A stretch of 64,000 bases of DNA from Aedoeadaptatus ivorii. GTDB taxonomy: Bacteria; Bacillota; Clostridia; Tissierellales; Peptoniphilaceae. Every line of letters starts with the position of its first letter. The stretch's first letter is position 1. Location: contig NZ_JAUSWF010000001.1 of NCBI RefSeq assembly GCF_030815095.1, forward strand, positions 124,001 through 188,000, given 5' to 3'. The notes beneath the pieces are model-generated. The model saw nothing but the letters and a program-made list of their open reading frames with translations. It searched no databases and had not been told where the DNA came from. Shown here piece by piece: positions 32,591-40,929 of the stretch. A program made the position numbers and the translations under genes.

Positions 32591-34030
32591 GTGATAAAAG
32601 GTTTACAGGGAAACTTCCCGGTTTTACAAAATTTTGCCACCATCACGGACATTCCGCGGTGCAGCAAAGAAGAAGGACAGATTCGCGACTTTCTCGTCCG
32701 CTGGGCAAAAGAGCGCGGTCTCGAAGTCATGGTCGATGAGATTCAAAATGTCATCGTGAAAAAGCCCGCCTCTCTAGGCTACGAGGACGAACCGACCGTG
32801 ATCTTACAGGGCCATATGGATATGGTCTGTGAGGCAAAAAAAGGACATGTCCACGATTTTTGCAAAGATCCCATCGAGGCGAAGGTAGACGGCGATTTTA
32901 TCGTCGCCGAAAATACGACCTTGGGCGCCGACAACGGGATTGCCGTGGCGATGATGATGGCAGTGCTCGAGGGCGACTTCGAGCATCCGGCTCTGGAGTG
33001 TCTGTTCACCGTCGATGAAGAGACCGGAATGACCGGGGCCATCAACGTGGATGGGTCGCTCCTTTCGGGAAGAACCCTGATCAATCTGGACTCCGAGGAC
33101 GAAGGCGTAATCACCGTAGGTTGCGCCGGTGGTCTGGTCAACAATATTGCAATTCGAAAAGCGTATAAAGAATCGGATTCGGACGCCTTTTTAGAGGTCG
33201 CCTTCGGCGGATTTGTCGGCGGCCACTCCGGACAGGATATCGACGACGAACGCGGAAACCCCATCCTGCAACTGGCACGCGTGTTAAAAGAGGCGGCTGA
33301 TATGGTGGACTTCGACCTGGCAGATTTTTCCGGCGGTTCCAAACCCAATGCCATCCCGCGAGATGCGGAGGCGATCGTCGCGGTTAAGGCCGCCGACAAA
33401 GACGCGTTGATCGAGGCGCTCCATACAAATGCGGACATCGTCGCTTCGGAATTTAAGGCGACCGATCCCGACATTCACCTGGAAATTTCGGATGCCGAAC
33501 CGAAAAAAGTGCTCTCCGATGCCGTAAAAGACGGCATTTTAGGGTATCTCTTAACTGCCCCCAACGGCGTCAACACATTTAGCAAAAAGATCGATGGCAT
33601 GGTAGAATCCTCTACCAATATCGGCGTGGCGAAAAACGACGACGAACGCATCGTATTCACCTCGCAAATTCGAAGCGATGTGGAGACGAAGATTCGAGAA
33701 ATTGCGCTGAAAAACCGCACGGCCGGTGAAATGGCGGGCGCCGAATACGAGGAACTCTCGGCGTATCCCGCATGGGAATATGCCGAAACATCGTCCCTAC
33801 GCGAAAAGGCGAAGGAACTCTGGAAATCGATGTACGGGGAAGAACCCGTCGTAGAAACGATCCACGCCGGGCTGGAATGCGGCCTTTTGCAAGATGCCAT
33901 CGGCAAGATGGACATGATCTCCGTCGGTCCGGATATGTCCGGCGTGCATGCCCCGGGAGAGAAACTTTCGATCTCGTCTACAGAGCGGTTTTATGAATAT
34001 TTACTGGCTCTATTGAAACTGAAAGGATAA
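32591..34030 (+). CDS. pepD: Aminoacyl-histidine dipeptidase PepD (M20 family)
   Basis: Cytosolic zinc dipeptidase of the M20C family, 479 residues, that cleaves dipeptides such as Xaa-His. GTG 32591 follows GGGGAGGTGA. Metal ligands and catalytic residues are visible: LQGHMDMV (His, Asp), TTLGADNGIAVA (bridging Asp), VDEETGMTGA (general-base Glu and metal Glu) and INLDSEDEG. The inserted lid domain carries GGFVGGHSGQDI. The final metal His is in MSGVHAPGE. Length is normal. A weak TAATAT lies upstream at about 32568. The following DUF1292 gene begins four bases after its stop. Confidence 0.95.
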   Translation: MIKGLQGNFPVLQNFATITDIPRCSKEEGQIRDFLVRWAKERGLEVMVDEIQNVIVKKPASLGYEDEPTVILQGHMDMVCEAKKGHVHDFCKDPIEAKVDGDFIVAENTTLGADNGIAVAMMMAVLEGDFEHPALECLFTVDEETGMTGAINVDGSLLSGRTLINLDSEDEGVITVGCAGGLVNNIAIRKAYKESDSDAFLEVAFGGFVGGHSGQDIDDERGNPILQLARVLKEAADMVDFDLADFSGGSKPNAIPRDAEAIVAVKAADKDALIEALHTNADIVASEFKATDPDIHLEISDAEPKKVLSDAVKDGILGYLLTAPNGVNTFSKKIDGMVESSTNIGVAKNDDERIVFTSQIRSDVETKIREIALKNRTAGEMAGAEYEELSAYPAWEYAETSSLREKAKELWKSMYGEEPVVETIHAGLECGLLQDAIGKMDMISVGPDMSGVHAPGEKLSISSTERFYEYLLALLKLKG

Positions 34031-34034
34031 GAAC

Positions 34035-34352
34035 ATGGCACACGATCACAATCACGATCACCAACACGAAGGGGAAGAGCTCGACGTAATCACCCTTACC
34101 CTCGAAGACGACAGCGAGTTGGACTGCGCCGTCATCGGGGTGTTTGAATTCGAGGACAAAGAATATATCGCATTGATGCCGCTCGACGGCGATGAGATCG
34201 ACGAAGACGCATCCGTATTGATCTACGAATACGACGAAATCGACGAAAACGAGATGGAACTGGTCTTTATCGAAGAGGAAGATCGATTCAACAAGGTCGC
34301 CGAAGAGTTTGAACGCCTGTTTGCCGAAGACGTGGAAGAGCAAGGTGTATAA
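34035..34352 (+). CDS. DUF1292 protein with His-rich N-terminus
   Basis: Small acidic protein of 105 residues. The core (about 17-90) matches the DUF1292/YrzB family common in Firmicutes: DVITLTLEDDSELDCAVIGVF, split by a turn, followed by EFEDKEYIALMPLD and VLIYEYDEIDENEMEL. The first 15 residues are unusual: MAHDHNHDHQHEGEE alternates His with Asp/Asn/Gln and could bind metal, an inference from composition only. The whole protein is very acidic, with few basic residues outside the His run. It begins four bases after pepD, and its stop overlaps the presumed start region of the radical SAM gene. Function unknown. Confidence 0.85.
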   Translation: MAHDHNHDHQHEGEELDVITLTLEDDSELDCAVIGVFEFEDKEYIALMPLDGDEIDEDASVLIYEYDEIDENEMELVFIEEEDRFNKVAEEFERLFAEDVEEQGV

Positions 34353-35314
34353 TCGTAGATACGCGTAAAAAAGAGCCGTACCGGAGTTTCAGCGCCTATA
34401 CCCGAGACGTCTTCAAAAAGAAGGTCTATAAGGTGCCCATCCACCTCAAGGGATCTTGTCCCAATCGGGATGGCACCAAGGGCACAGGCGGCTGTATCTT
34501 TTGCGGCGAAGAGGGCGGAAGTTTTGAGTGGATCGGCGGCAGCATTCAGGATCAGTTCGAAGAGAACAAAGAGCGGATGCGAAAGAGATACCGTGCGGAA
34601 GGCTTTATCGCCTACTTTCAAAACTTTACGGGCACCTATCTGCCCCTCGAACAATTTCGCGCCAATCTAGAGGCGGTGCCGAAAGAGGATTTGGCGGGTG
34701 TGTCGATCTCTACGCGGCCGGACTGCGTGGACGATGCGTACCTCGCCTGTGCAAAGTCGGTATTTCCCCATACGCCGGTGACCTTCGAATTGGGGCTGCA
34801 GAGCGCAAATCCCCGGTCTTTAGAAATCCTAAATCGGGGCCATACGGTGCAGGACTTTATCGATGCGGCCCAAAGAATCAAGGCGGCGGACATCCGCCTT
34901 TCGGTGCATATGATTTTGGACTTGCCCTTCGACGGGCGCGACGACATCGTTCGCGGCGCCGAACTGATGAACGCGGTGGCAGCCGATGAGGTAAAAATCC
35001 ACAATCTCTACGTGCCGAAGGGGACGAAGTTGGCAGAGATGTATCAAGACGGCAGTTTTGTACCGGTTCCCATGGAAGAGTTTATCGAGAGGTGTATCTT
35101 GTTTTTGGAACATCTCGACCCCGATATCGTCATCGGTAGGCTGTTGGGCCGTGCACCGGAAAAAGACGTGCTCTTCGCAAATTGGAACCGCAGTTGGTAT
35201 TATATACGCGACGAAATCGTGCGTAGAATGGAAGTAAGCAATAGGGTGCAGGGATCGAAGTTCTCTGCGGAACAGAAAGGACGAGAACATGATTCAATAT
35301 ATTTTGGGCGCTAA
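34349..35314 (+). CDS. Radical SAM protein, TIGR01212/YhcC family
   Basis: Radical SAM protein of about 320 residues. The iron-sulfur region CPNRDGTKGTGGCIFC is the family's unusual cluster motif. It is followed by FQNFTGTYLPL, VSISTRPDCV, ELGLQSANPRSLEILNRGH and VHMILDLPFDGRDD, all typical. The first ordinary start (GTG 34433) would begin only seven residues before that first Cys. The in-frame sequence upstream (EPYRSFSAYTRDVFKKKVYK) is the conserved N-terminus of the family and is open back to 34349. No ATG, GTG or TTG exists there, so I place the start at ATA 34349, overlapping the previous stop, with low certainty about the codon. Substrate unknown. Confidence 0.85.
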   Translation: MIVDTRKKEPYRSFSAYTRDVFKKKVYKVPIHLKGSCPNRDGTKGTGGCIFCGEEGGSFEWIGGSIQDQFEENKERMRKRYRAEGFIAYFQNFTGTYLPLEQFRANLEAVPKEDLAGVSISTRPDCVDDAYLACAKSVFPHTPVTFELGLQSANPRSLEILNRGHTVQDFIDAAQRIKAADIRLSVHMILDLPFDGRDDIVRGAELMNAVAADEVKIHNLYVPKGTKLAEMYQDGSFVPVPMEEFIERCILFLEHLDPDIVIGRLLGRAPEKDVLFANWNRSWYYIRDEIVRRMEVSNRVQGSKFSAEQKGREHDSIYFGR

Positions 35315-35714
35315 AGGAGCCGGCAAGACCAAATGGCTGATCGACCACGCCAACGAAGATCTACACGGCGGAAATGGCAACATCGCCTTTGTAGAGGTCG
35401 ACGACGATCACATTTTCAGCCTCGACTACAATGTGCGCCTGATCAACGCCACCGAATACGGTTTGGAAAACCTCGATCAATTCTACGGTTTTCTCTGCGG
35501 CATGCTCGCCATGGATTACGACTTGGAAAAGATCTACGTAGACGGTATCTACAAGGTTCTCGACTTGTCCGTAGAAGACCTAGAAACCTTGCGCGAACGC
35601 CTGGAGGCATTGGACATCGAAAATCGAGAGATCTATATCAATGTCGATTATGTCGAATCCGAGATTCCCGACGCGTTAAAGGAATATGCACAGGAAGTAT
35701 CGCTAGAGGCGTAA
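35289..35714 (+). CDS. P-loop protein of unknown function
   Basis: Small protein of 141 residues with a Walker A motif near the start (ILGAKGAGKTKW, residues 5-16). A later FVEVDDDHIFSLDY and EKIYVDGIYKVLD (about residues 80-92) could include a Walker B-like Asp. The rest is acidic and alternates helix and strand. It lacks the length of a full ABC or AAA domain. The start overlaps the radical SAM gene by 26 bases, and GAAAGGA precedes the ATG, so the two are coupled. I do not recognise a named family. A nucleotide-binding accessory role is plausible but unproven. Confidence 0.75.
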   Translation: MIQYILGAKGAGKTKWLIDHANEDLHGGNGNIAFVEVDDDHIFSLDYNVRLINATEYGLENLDQFYGFLCGMLAMDYDLEKIYVDGIYKVLDLSVEDLETLRERLEALDIENREIYINVDYVESEIPDALKEYAQEVSLEA

Positions 35715-35735
35715 GCGCTTAGGCAGGGGGACGGT

Positions 35736-35825
35736 ATGGGAAACCAAAAGAAATTTATTCGCATTGTAGCCATCGTGCTCTGCGTAGGGATGTTGTTGCC
35801 GGTATTGATCAATGCGTTCTTATAA
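35736..35825 (+). CDS. 29-residue single-pass membrane micropeptide
   Basis: Short open frame with ATG 35736, five bases after a clear AGGGGG ribosome-binding site, ending TAA at 35825. The peptide has a basic N-terminus (MGNQKKFIR) and one hydrophobic helix (about residues 10-28, IVAIVLCVGMLLPVLINAF). This layout resembles Firmicute micropeptides such as the stressosome-associated Prli42 or short DUF4044-like proteins, but the match is by pattern only. It overlaps the next gene by 14 bases, which suggests coupling. The good ribosome-binding site and tidy helix make it more than a chance frame. Confidence 0.65.
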   Translation: MGNQKKFIRIVAIVLCVGMLLPVLINAFL

Positions 35826-36390
35826 AGAAGACGTATTGTATATGGAGCCGGTCTGCGACAAGTGGTTCGAGCATTTTTTAGAGAGAAGGAATGCGCTGAT
35901 CGCCGCCTATGAGCGGGGCGATCTCGACAAAAAGGAATTCCTGGAATGCAATCTCCGGGACTTAAACAACAGCAATGTGCGTCCTTTTCTCGTGATCGAT
36001 CGCCTGGAAAAGGGGATCTTTAACTACCAATATTTCAATGCCCTGGCAAAAAGTTACCGCATGGAGGCGCGTAAGGCGCGCATAAAGCCGAGGTCCAATC
36101 GGAAGTACTGCCGCTGTCTGTCCCTGGCGAACAAATACTACGGGAAAAAAGACGAAACGATATTGGAGATTTTGGAGTTTATGGAGTTTCGGGAAGTGTA
36201 CGGCTACTTTGTCCACTGCGCGGGCAAAAATCTGGATGGACGCCTCTTTGAGATCGTCTTTCCGGCGTATCCCGAATTTATTCTTCACTCCACATCGAAA
36301 AAAATATACGACGCTTTGCTTCGCAACGAAGCATTCCTCGAAGAGACGCTGCGTTCGAAGATCGAAAGCTATATCAACGACAGATACTGA
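35812..36390 (+). CDS. Conserved clostridial-type protein, possibly DUF6648
   Basis: Soluble protein of 192 residues rich in aromatic and charged residues. Landmarks are KWFEHFLERRNALIAAYERG, KKEFLECNLRDL, VRPFLVIDRLEKGIFNYQYFN (conserved-looking core) and the ending FILHSTSKKIYDALLRN...YINDRY. I recall a clostridial family (DUF6648) with the same order of features, but this is memory, not a search. Start is uncertain: ATG 35812 overlaps the micropeptide gene, and ATG 35842 has AAAGAAG upstream and begins closer to the conserved part. No signal peptide or membrane helix. Function unknown. Confidence 0.75.
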   Translation: MRSYKEDVLYMEPVCDKWFEHFLERRNALIAAYERGDLDKKEFLECNLRDLNNSNVRPFLVIDRLEKGIFNYQYFNALAKSYRMEARKARIKPRSNRKYCRCLSLANKYYGKKDETILEILEFMEFREVYGYFVHCAGKNLDGRLFEIVFPAYPEFILHSTSKKIYDALLRNEAFLEETLRSKIESYINDRY

Positions 36391-36413
36391 AATTTGACGA
36401 AAAGAGGTACACT

Positions 36414-37646
36414 GTGGAATATAAGCATCTGAAGGCGACGGATCCGGAGATTTACGAGCTGATCCTGCGCGAAACCGAACGACAACAAAGTCACATCGAA
36501 CTGATCGCTTCGGAAAACTTTGTTTCCGAGGCGGTGATGGAAGCCATGGGATCACCTCTGACCAATAAATACGCCGAAGGATTGCCCGGCGCGCGCTATT
36601 ACGGCGGCTGCGAAGTGGTCGATCAGGCGGAACAGCTGGCGATCGGCCGGCTCAAGGCACTCTACGGGGCGGATCATGCGAATGTGCAACCCCACAGCGG
36701 TGCCAACGCCAATATGGCGGTCTTTTTGGGACTGTTAAAACCCGGGGAGCGGGTGCTGGGGATGAATCTCAGCCACGGGGGACACTTGTCCCACGGCTCG
36801 CCGGTGAATATCTCCGGAAAGTATTTCGACGTGGTGGACTACGGCGTCGATCCGGATACGGAGCGGATCGACTACGACGCCTTTGCGGAAGCGGTCAAGA
36901 AATATGCGCCGAAGCTCGTTATCGCCGGCGCCTCGGCCTACCCGAGAAAGATCGACTTCGAACGAATGGCGAAGGTCGTAAAAGAAAGCGGCGCATACTT
37001 TATGGTCGATATGGCGCATATCGCGGGGCTGGTCGCATCGGGGCTGCACCAAAACCCGGTGGAATTTGCGGATGTCGTCACCACGACGACCCACAAGACC
37101 CTGCGGGGGCCCAGGGGCGGTGCCATCCTATGTACCGAATCTCTTGCAAAGACCATCGACAAGGCGGTGTTCCCCGGTCTGCAGGGCGGGCCTTTGGAGC
37201 ATATCATCGCGGCAAAAGCGGTGGCATTTCACGAGGCGAATACCCCGGAATTTAAGGCGTATAGCCGACAAATCATCGACAATGCCAAGGCGATGGAAGC
37301 GGTGTTTACGGAAAACGGGGTGCGCCTCGTATCGGGCGGAACTGACAACCACCTGCTCCTCTTGGACGTGCGGTCTTTGGGGTTGACGGGAAAGGATGCC
37401 GAAGCGCTCCTCAATGCCAACGGCCTTGCGGTCAACAAAAACACAATTCCTTTCGATCCGGAAAAACCCATGGTCACCAGCGGTATTCGAATCGGAACAC
37501 CGGCGATTACCACACTGGGCGCAAAAGAAGAAGATGCGGCGTTTGTGGCGCAGATCATGGTGGATGTCTTGAAAAAAGAGATCAGCGAAGAAGAAGCAAA
37601 GGATCGCGTCAAGCAATTCTGCGAAAAATTCCCTCTTTACAAGTAA
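36414..37646 (+). CDS. glyA: Serine hydroxymethyltransferase GlyA
   Basis: PLP enzyme that interconverts serine and glycine while charging tetrahydrofolate with a one-carbon unit. It has 410 residues from GTG 36414, with AAAGAGG upstream. The conserved SENFVSEAVMEAMGSPLTNKYAEG (in two adjoining motifs), RYYGGCEVVD, QPHSGANANMAVF and VDMAHIAGLVA are present. VTTTTHKTLRGPRGG holds the PLP lysine, and the C-terminal SGIRIGTPAITTLG is standard. It ends at a hairpin terminator. Confidence 0.98.
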   Translation: MEYKHLKATDPEIYELILRETERQQSHIELIASENFVSEAVMEAMGSPLTNKYAEGLPGARYYGGCEVVDQAEQLAIGRLKALYGADHANVQPHSGANANMAVFLGLLKPGERVLGMNLSHGGHLSHGSPVNISGKYFDVVDYGVDPDTERIDYDAFAEAVKKYAPKLVIAGASAYPRKIDFERMAKVVKESGAYFMVDMAHIAGLVASGLHQNPVEFADVVTTTTHKTLRGPRGGAILCTESLAKTIDKAVFPGLQGGPLEHIIAAKAVAFHEANTPEFKAYSRQIIDNAKAMEAVFTENGVRLVSGGTDNHLLLLDVRSLGLTGKDAEALLNANGLAVNKNTIPFDPEKPMVTSGIRIGTPAITTLGAKEEDAAFVAQIMVDVLKKEISEEEAKDRVKQFCEKFPLYK

Positions 37647-37654
37647 AATGGTTG

Positions 37655-37684
37655 GAAAGGACTCTACCCGGAGTCCTTTTCTAT
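37655..37684 (+). terminator. Terminator after glyA
   Basis: AAAGGACTC (37656-37664) and GAGTCCTTT (37671-37679) pair around a six-base loop, then TCTATTT. It rules out an in-frame ATG at 37648 as the start of the next gene. Confidence 0.85.
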
Positions 37685-37695
37685 TTGGAGGTACA

Positions 37696-39039
37696 ATGAA
37701 CCCATACGAAATCGATATCGTCCACAGCCAACTGAATACCATCCGCTCCGTCGATCGCGGCTCCATCGGAGAGGAGCTGGAGCTCGAAGCGGGAGATCGG
37801 GTGATCGCCATCAACGACGAGCGCATTCTCGACGTCATCGACTATCGCTACCAGATGGAAAACGAATATATTACCCTGGCGGTGGAAAAAGCAAATGGCG
37901 AGCGGATCCTGTTCGACATCGAAAAGGACCCGTCCGAGGACTTGGGGCTAAATTTTGTGACCCCGCTCCTGGACCGGCAAAAGACCTGTTCCAATCGCTG
38001 TGTGTTCTGCTTTATCGATCAAATGCCTCCGAATATGCGGGACAGCCTATATATCAAAGACGACGATTCGCGGCTTTCCTTTTTGCAGGGAAACTACATC
38101 ACCCTCACGAATTTGCGCGAGGCGGACTTCGAGCGCATGATCCGCTATAAGCTCAGTCCGGTCAATGTATCGGTTCACGCCACCGATCCCGCGCTCAGGG
38201 TCGAACTTCTGAAGAATCCTTCGACGGGAAAGATTATGGATCACTTGCGGCGGCTCGCCGAGGCGGGCATCGTCGTCAATGCGCAGATCGTCTTGGTGCC
38301 CGGGAAAAACGACGGCGAAGCGCTGAAACAGACCCTTCGGGATCTGTGGTCGCTTTGGCCGCAGGTCTGTTCCGTCGCCTTGGTCCCCGTAGGCGTTACC
38401 CGGTTTCGCGAAGGACTCGATCCGCTTCCTACCTTTGAAAAAGAAAGCGCCGCGTCAGTGATTCAAATCGCGGAGTCTTTCGGCGAAGGTGCCTATCACA
38501 AGAGCGGAAGCCATTGGGTCTACGCCTCCGACGAATTCTATTTGATCGCCGAAAAACCCCTTCCCGAAGAAGCCTATTACGACGGCTATCCCCAGTACGA
38601 AAACGGCGTGGGGTTGATGCGTTCTTTCTACGACGAGTTTGAGCAGGCGCTACACGATGCGGCGAGAAACTATCGCGGTAAAATCACATTGGCGACGGGA
38701 GAATACGCCGCGCCGATGTTTCGGAGGATCGCGGAAGCGATTCGCGAAAAATTTCCCGATATAGAGCTTGAAGTCGTCGGCATAAAAAATATGTTTTTCG
38801 GCGACACCGTAAAAGTCGCGGGCCTTTTGACCGCAGAAGACGTATACGCTCAATTGAAAGGGCCAAATCGCGATGTTATAATGTTACCTATGTCGATGTT
38901 TCGCCGGGATAAAATGATTACCTTGGACGATCAGACCGCGAAGGAGATGGAAGCGGTGCTGAACGCCCGCTTACTCCCGGTGGACAATGACGGAGCGAAG
39001 TTTTTAAATACCATCTTGGAGGTGAGCGCTGTTGGATAG
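37696..39039 (+). CDS. DUF512-family iron-sulfur protein with PDZ-like N-terminus (radical SAM-like)
   Basis: Protein of 447 residues from ATG 37696, which follows TTTGGAGG. An N-terminal PDZ-like region (about 1-65: SIGEELELEAGDRVIAINDERILDVIDYRYQ, in parts) is followed by a radical SAM-like core with Cys cluster KTCSNRCVFCFIDQMP. Then come LSFLQGNYITLTNL, VNVSVHATDPALRVELLKN and QIVLVPGKNDG. The C-terminal DUF512 part has YPQYENGVGLMRSF, NMFFGDTVKVAGLLT and VIMLPMSMFRRD. Known as TIGR03279 in cyanobacteria and common in clostridia beside der. The reaction is not established. Position next to the ribosome-assembly GTPase Der hints at translation or RNA modification (inference). Confidence 0.88.
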   Translation: MNPYEIDIVHSQLNTIRSVDRGSIGEELELEAGDRVIAINDERILDVIDYRYQMENEYITLAVEKANGERILFDIEKDPSEDLGLNFVTPLLDRQKTCSNRCVFCFIDQMPPNMRDSLYIKDDDSRLSFLQGNYITLTNLREADFERMIRYKLSPVNVSVHATDPALRVELLKNPSTGKIMDHLRRLAEAGIVVNAQIVLVPGKNDGEALKQTLRDLWSLWPQVCSVALVPVGVTRFREGLDPLPTFEKESAASVIQIAESFGEGAYHKSGSHWVYASDEFYLIAEKPLPEEAYYDGYPQYENGVGLMRSFYDEFEQALHDAARNYRGKITLATGEYAAPMFRRIAEAIREKFPDIELEVVGIKNMFFGDTVKVAGLLTAEDVYAQLKGPNRDVIMLPMSMFRRDKMITLDDQTAKEMEAVLNARLLPVDNDGAKFLNTILEVSAVG

Positions 39040-40339
39040 ACCGGTCGTATGCATACTCGGCAGGCCCAATGTAGGCAAGAGTACTTTATTTAACGCCCTG
39101 ACGGGTTCGAAGATTTCGATAACCGAAGATACCCCCGGCGTGACTCGCGACAGAATCTATGCGAAAGCGAGATGGCTGGACCGCGAGTTTACGCTGATCG
39201 ACACGGGCGGATTGGATCCCGGATCCGACGAAATATTTATGCCGGAAATCCTCGCGCAGGCGGAGGTCGCCGTGGAACACGCCCAGGTGATTCTGTTTGT
39301 GGTCGACGGCAAAGAAGGCCTTACCTCTATGGACAGAGAAGTCGCAAGCTATATTCGAAAGTTCGGCAAAAAAATCATCCTCGTCGTCAACAAGATGGAC
39401 GCCAAACAGTCCCGCGACCACATGTATGATTTTTACGAACTCGCCCTGGGAGAGCCCTATGTCATCAGCGCGGAACAGAACCGGGGGATCGGAGATCTGT
39501 TGGATGCGACCATCGAATCCTTCCCGCCGGCAGAGACGGAATTTGCGGGGGACGAGATCAAGGTCGCCTTTATCGGAAAGCCCAATGCGGGCAAGTCTTC
39601 TTTGGTGAACCGCATCTTGGGGCAGGAGCGTTCGATCGTCACCAATATCCCCGGCACTACCCGCGATTCGATCCACTCGTTCTTCGAATACGAAGATACT
39701 GAATACGTTCTGATCGACACGGCGGGGCTCAGAAAGCGAAAGAAGATCAACGAAAAGGTAGAGCGATATTCCGCGGTCCGCACCCTTAGGAGCATCGAAA
39801 TGGCCGATGTCTGCGTGCTCTTAATCGATGCCGTGGAGGGGGTCAGTGAACAGGATTCCAAGATTGCGGGCTTTGCCCACGACAATCAAAAGGCGATGAT
39901 TATCGCGGTCAACAAATGGGATGCGATTGAAAAAGAGAACCATACCATGAAGACCTACGAGATGGAAATCCGCCGCGAGTTGCCGTTTTTGAACTATGCG
40001 CCGATGATCTTTATATCGGCAAAGACGGGAACGAGGGTCAATAAATTGTTGGATTTGATCCACGTGGTCAACAACAATTACTCCCTCCGGATTCAGACCG
40101 GCGTATTAAACGACATTATGAACCGAGCGGTGCTGATGAACCAGCCGCCGTCGGATAAGGGCAAGCGCGGAAAACTCTATTACGCCTCCCAAGTGTCGGC
40201 GAGACCGCCGAAGATCGTGCTGTCAGTGAACGACAAGGAACTGTTCCATTTCACCTATCTGCGTTTTTTGGAAAATCAAATCCGCATGGCCTACCGTTTT
40301 GACGGGGTGCCCATTATTATGGAGTTGAGGAATCGATGA
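39032..40339 (+). CDS. der: Ribosome biogenesis GTPase Der (EngA)
   Basis: Essential double GTPase needed for 50S subunit assembly, 435 residues. The first G domain has GRPNVGKST, DTPGVTRDR, DTGG and VNKMD. The second has GKPNAGKSS, GTTRDS, DTAGLRKRKK and VNKWD. A KH-like C-terminal domain ends with YRFDGVPIIMELRNR. The TTG start at 39032 lies inside the previous gene, after TTGGAGGTGAGC. The overlap suggests coupled expression. It overlaps plsY by four bases. Confidence 0.97.
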   Translation: MDRPVVCILGRPNVGKSTLFNALTGSKISITEDTPGVTRDRIYAKARWLDREFTLIDTGGLDPGSDEIFMPEILAQAEVAVEHAQVILFVVDGKEGLTSMDREVASYIRKFGKKIILVVNKMDAKQSRDHMYDFYELALGEPYVISAEQNRGIGDLLDATIESFPPAETEFAGDEIKVAFIGKPNAGKSSLVNRILGQERSIVTNIPGTTRDSIHSFFEYEDTEYVLIDTAGLRKRKKINEKVERYSAVRTLRSIEMADVCVLLIDAVEGVSEQDSKIAGFAHDNQKAMIIAVNKWDAIEKENHTMKTYEMEIRRELPFLNYAPMIFISAKTGTRVNKLLDLIHVVNNNYSLRIQTGVLNDIMNRAVLMNQPPSDKGKRGKLYYASQVSARPPKIVLSVNDKELFHFTYLRFLENQIRMAYRFDGVPIIMELRNR

Positions 40340-40929
40340 AGACGGCCATCGTCTTATTCTTGTCTTATTTGATCGGATCGATCTCCGGATCGTATATTAT
40401 CGGCAAGTTGCTTCGCGGCACCGACATCCGAGAGCACGGAAGCGGCAATGCCGGCACGACCAATGCGATTCGCGTGATGGGAAAAAAATTGGGTTATCTG
40501 ACCTTTTTCATTGACGTCGTAAAGGGCGTGGCGGTAATGTTGTTTTTGGCGCCCCTATTGGCGCCCGAGCTGCGACTGTTTGCAGGTGTCTTTGTGGTAT
40601 TGGGGCACGACTTTCCCTTCTACCTGCGCTTTCGCGGGGGAAAGGGCATAGCCACCACCTTGGGCGCCTGGGGAATTCTGCATCCCGTCTTTGCCGCAGT
40701 GAGTGCGGCGATCGGCGTGATTTGCGCCCTGGCGACGCGCTATGTAAGCGTCGGCTCGATGTGTTTTTTATCGGCGATTTCGATCGCAATGATTTGGACT
40801 TATAGCGCGACGCCGTGGAATGTCGTCGCCGTCGTCGTTCTCTGGATCTTGGGTTTTGTGCGGCATCGCAGCAATATCGACCGCCTAAGACGGGGAACGG
40901 AAAAGAGAATCGGAGGGAATTCGCAATGA
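40336..40929 (+). CDS. plsY: Acyl-phosphate:glycerol-3-phosphate acyltransferase PlsY
   Basis: Membrane enzyme that acylates glycerol-3-phosphate from acyl-phosphate, the first step of phospholipid synthesis with PlsX. It has 197 residues with about five hydrophobic helices. SYLIGSISGSYIIGKL, GSGNAGTTNAIRVMGKK, GHDFPFYLRFRGGKGIATTLG and RHRSNIDRLRRGTEKRIGG are the family motifs in order. It overlaps der and gpsA by four bases each. Pairing with gpsA makes a glycerolipid unit inside the operon. Confidence 0.97.
   Translation: MKTAIVLFLSYLIGSISGSYIIGKLLRGTDIREHGSGNAGTTNAIRVMGKKLGYLTFFIDVVKGVAVMLFLAPLLAPELRLFAGVFVVLGHDFPFYLRFRGGKGIATTLGAWGILHPVFAAVSAAIGVICALATRYVSVGSMCFLSAISIAMIWTYSATPWNVVAVVVLWILGFVRHRSNIDRLRRGTEKRIGGNSQ

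Noticed and set aside
34367..34373. A AAA AAG slippery heptamer upstream of the radical SAM core, as a possible -1 frameshift joining DUF1292 to it
   Set aside because: The DUF1292 frame already ends at 34352 and the frame that would slip is closed, so no fusion product is possible.
37648..37695. Upstream ATG 37648 as the start of the DUF512 gene
   Set aside because: It lies in front of and through the glyA terminator and has no ribosome-binding site. ATG 37696 has TTTGGAGG.
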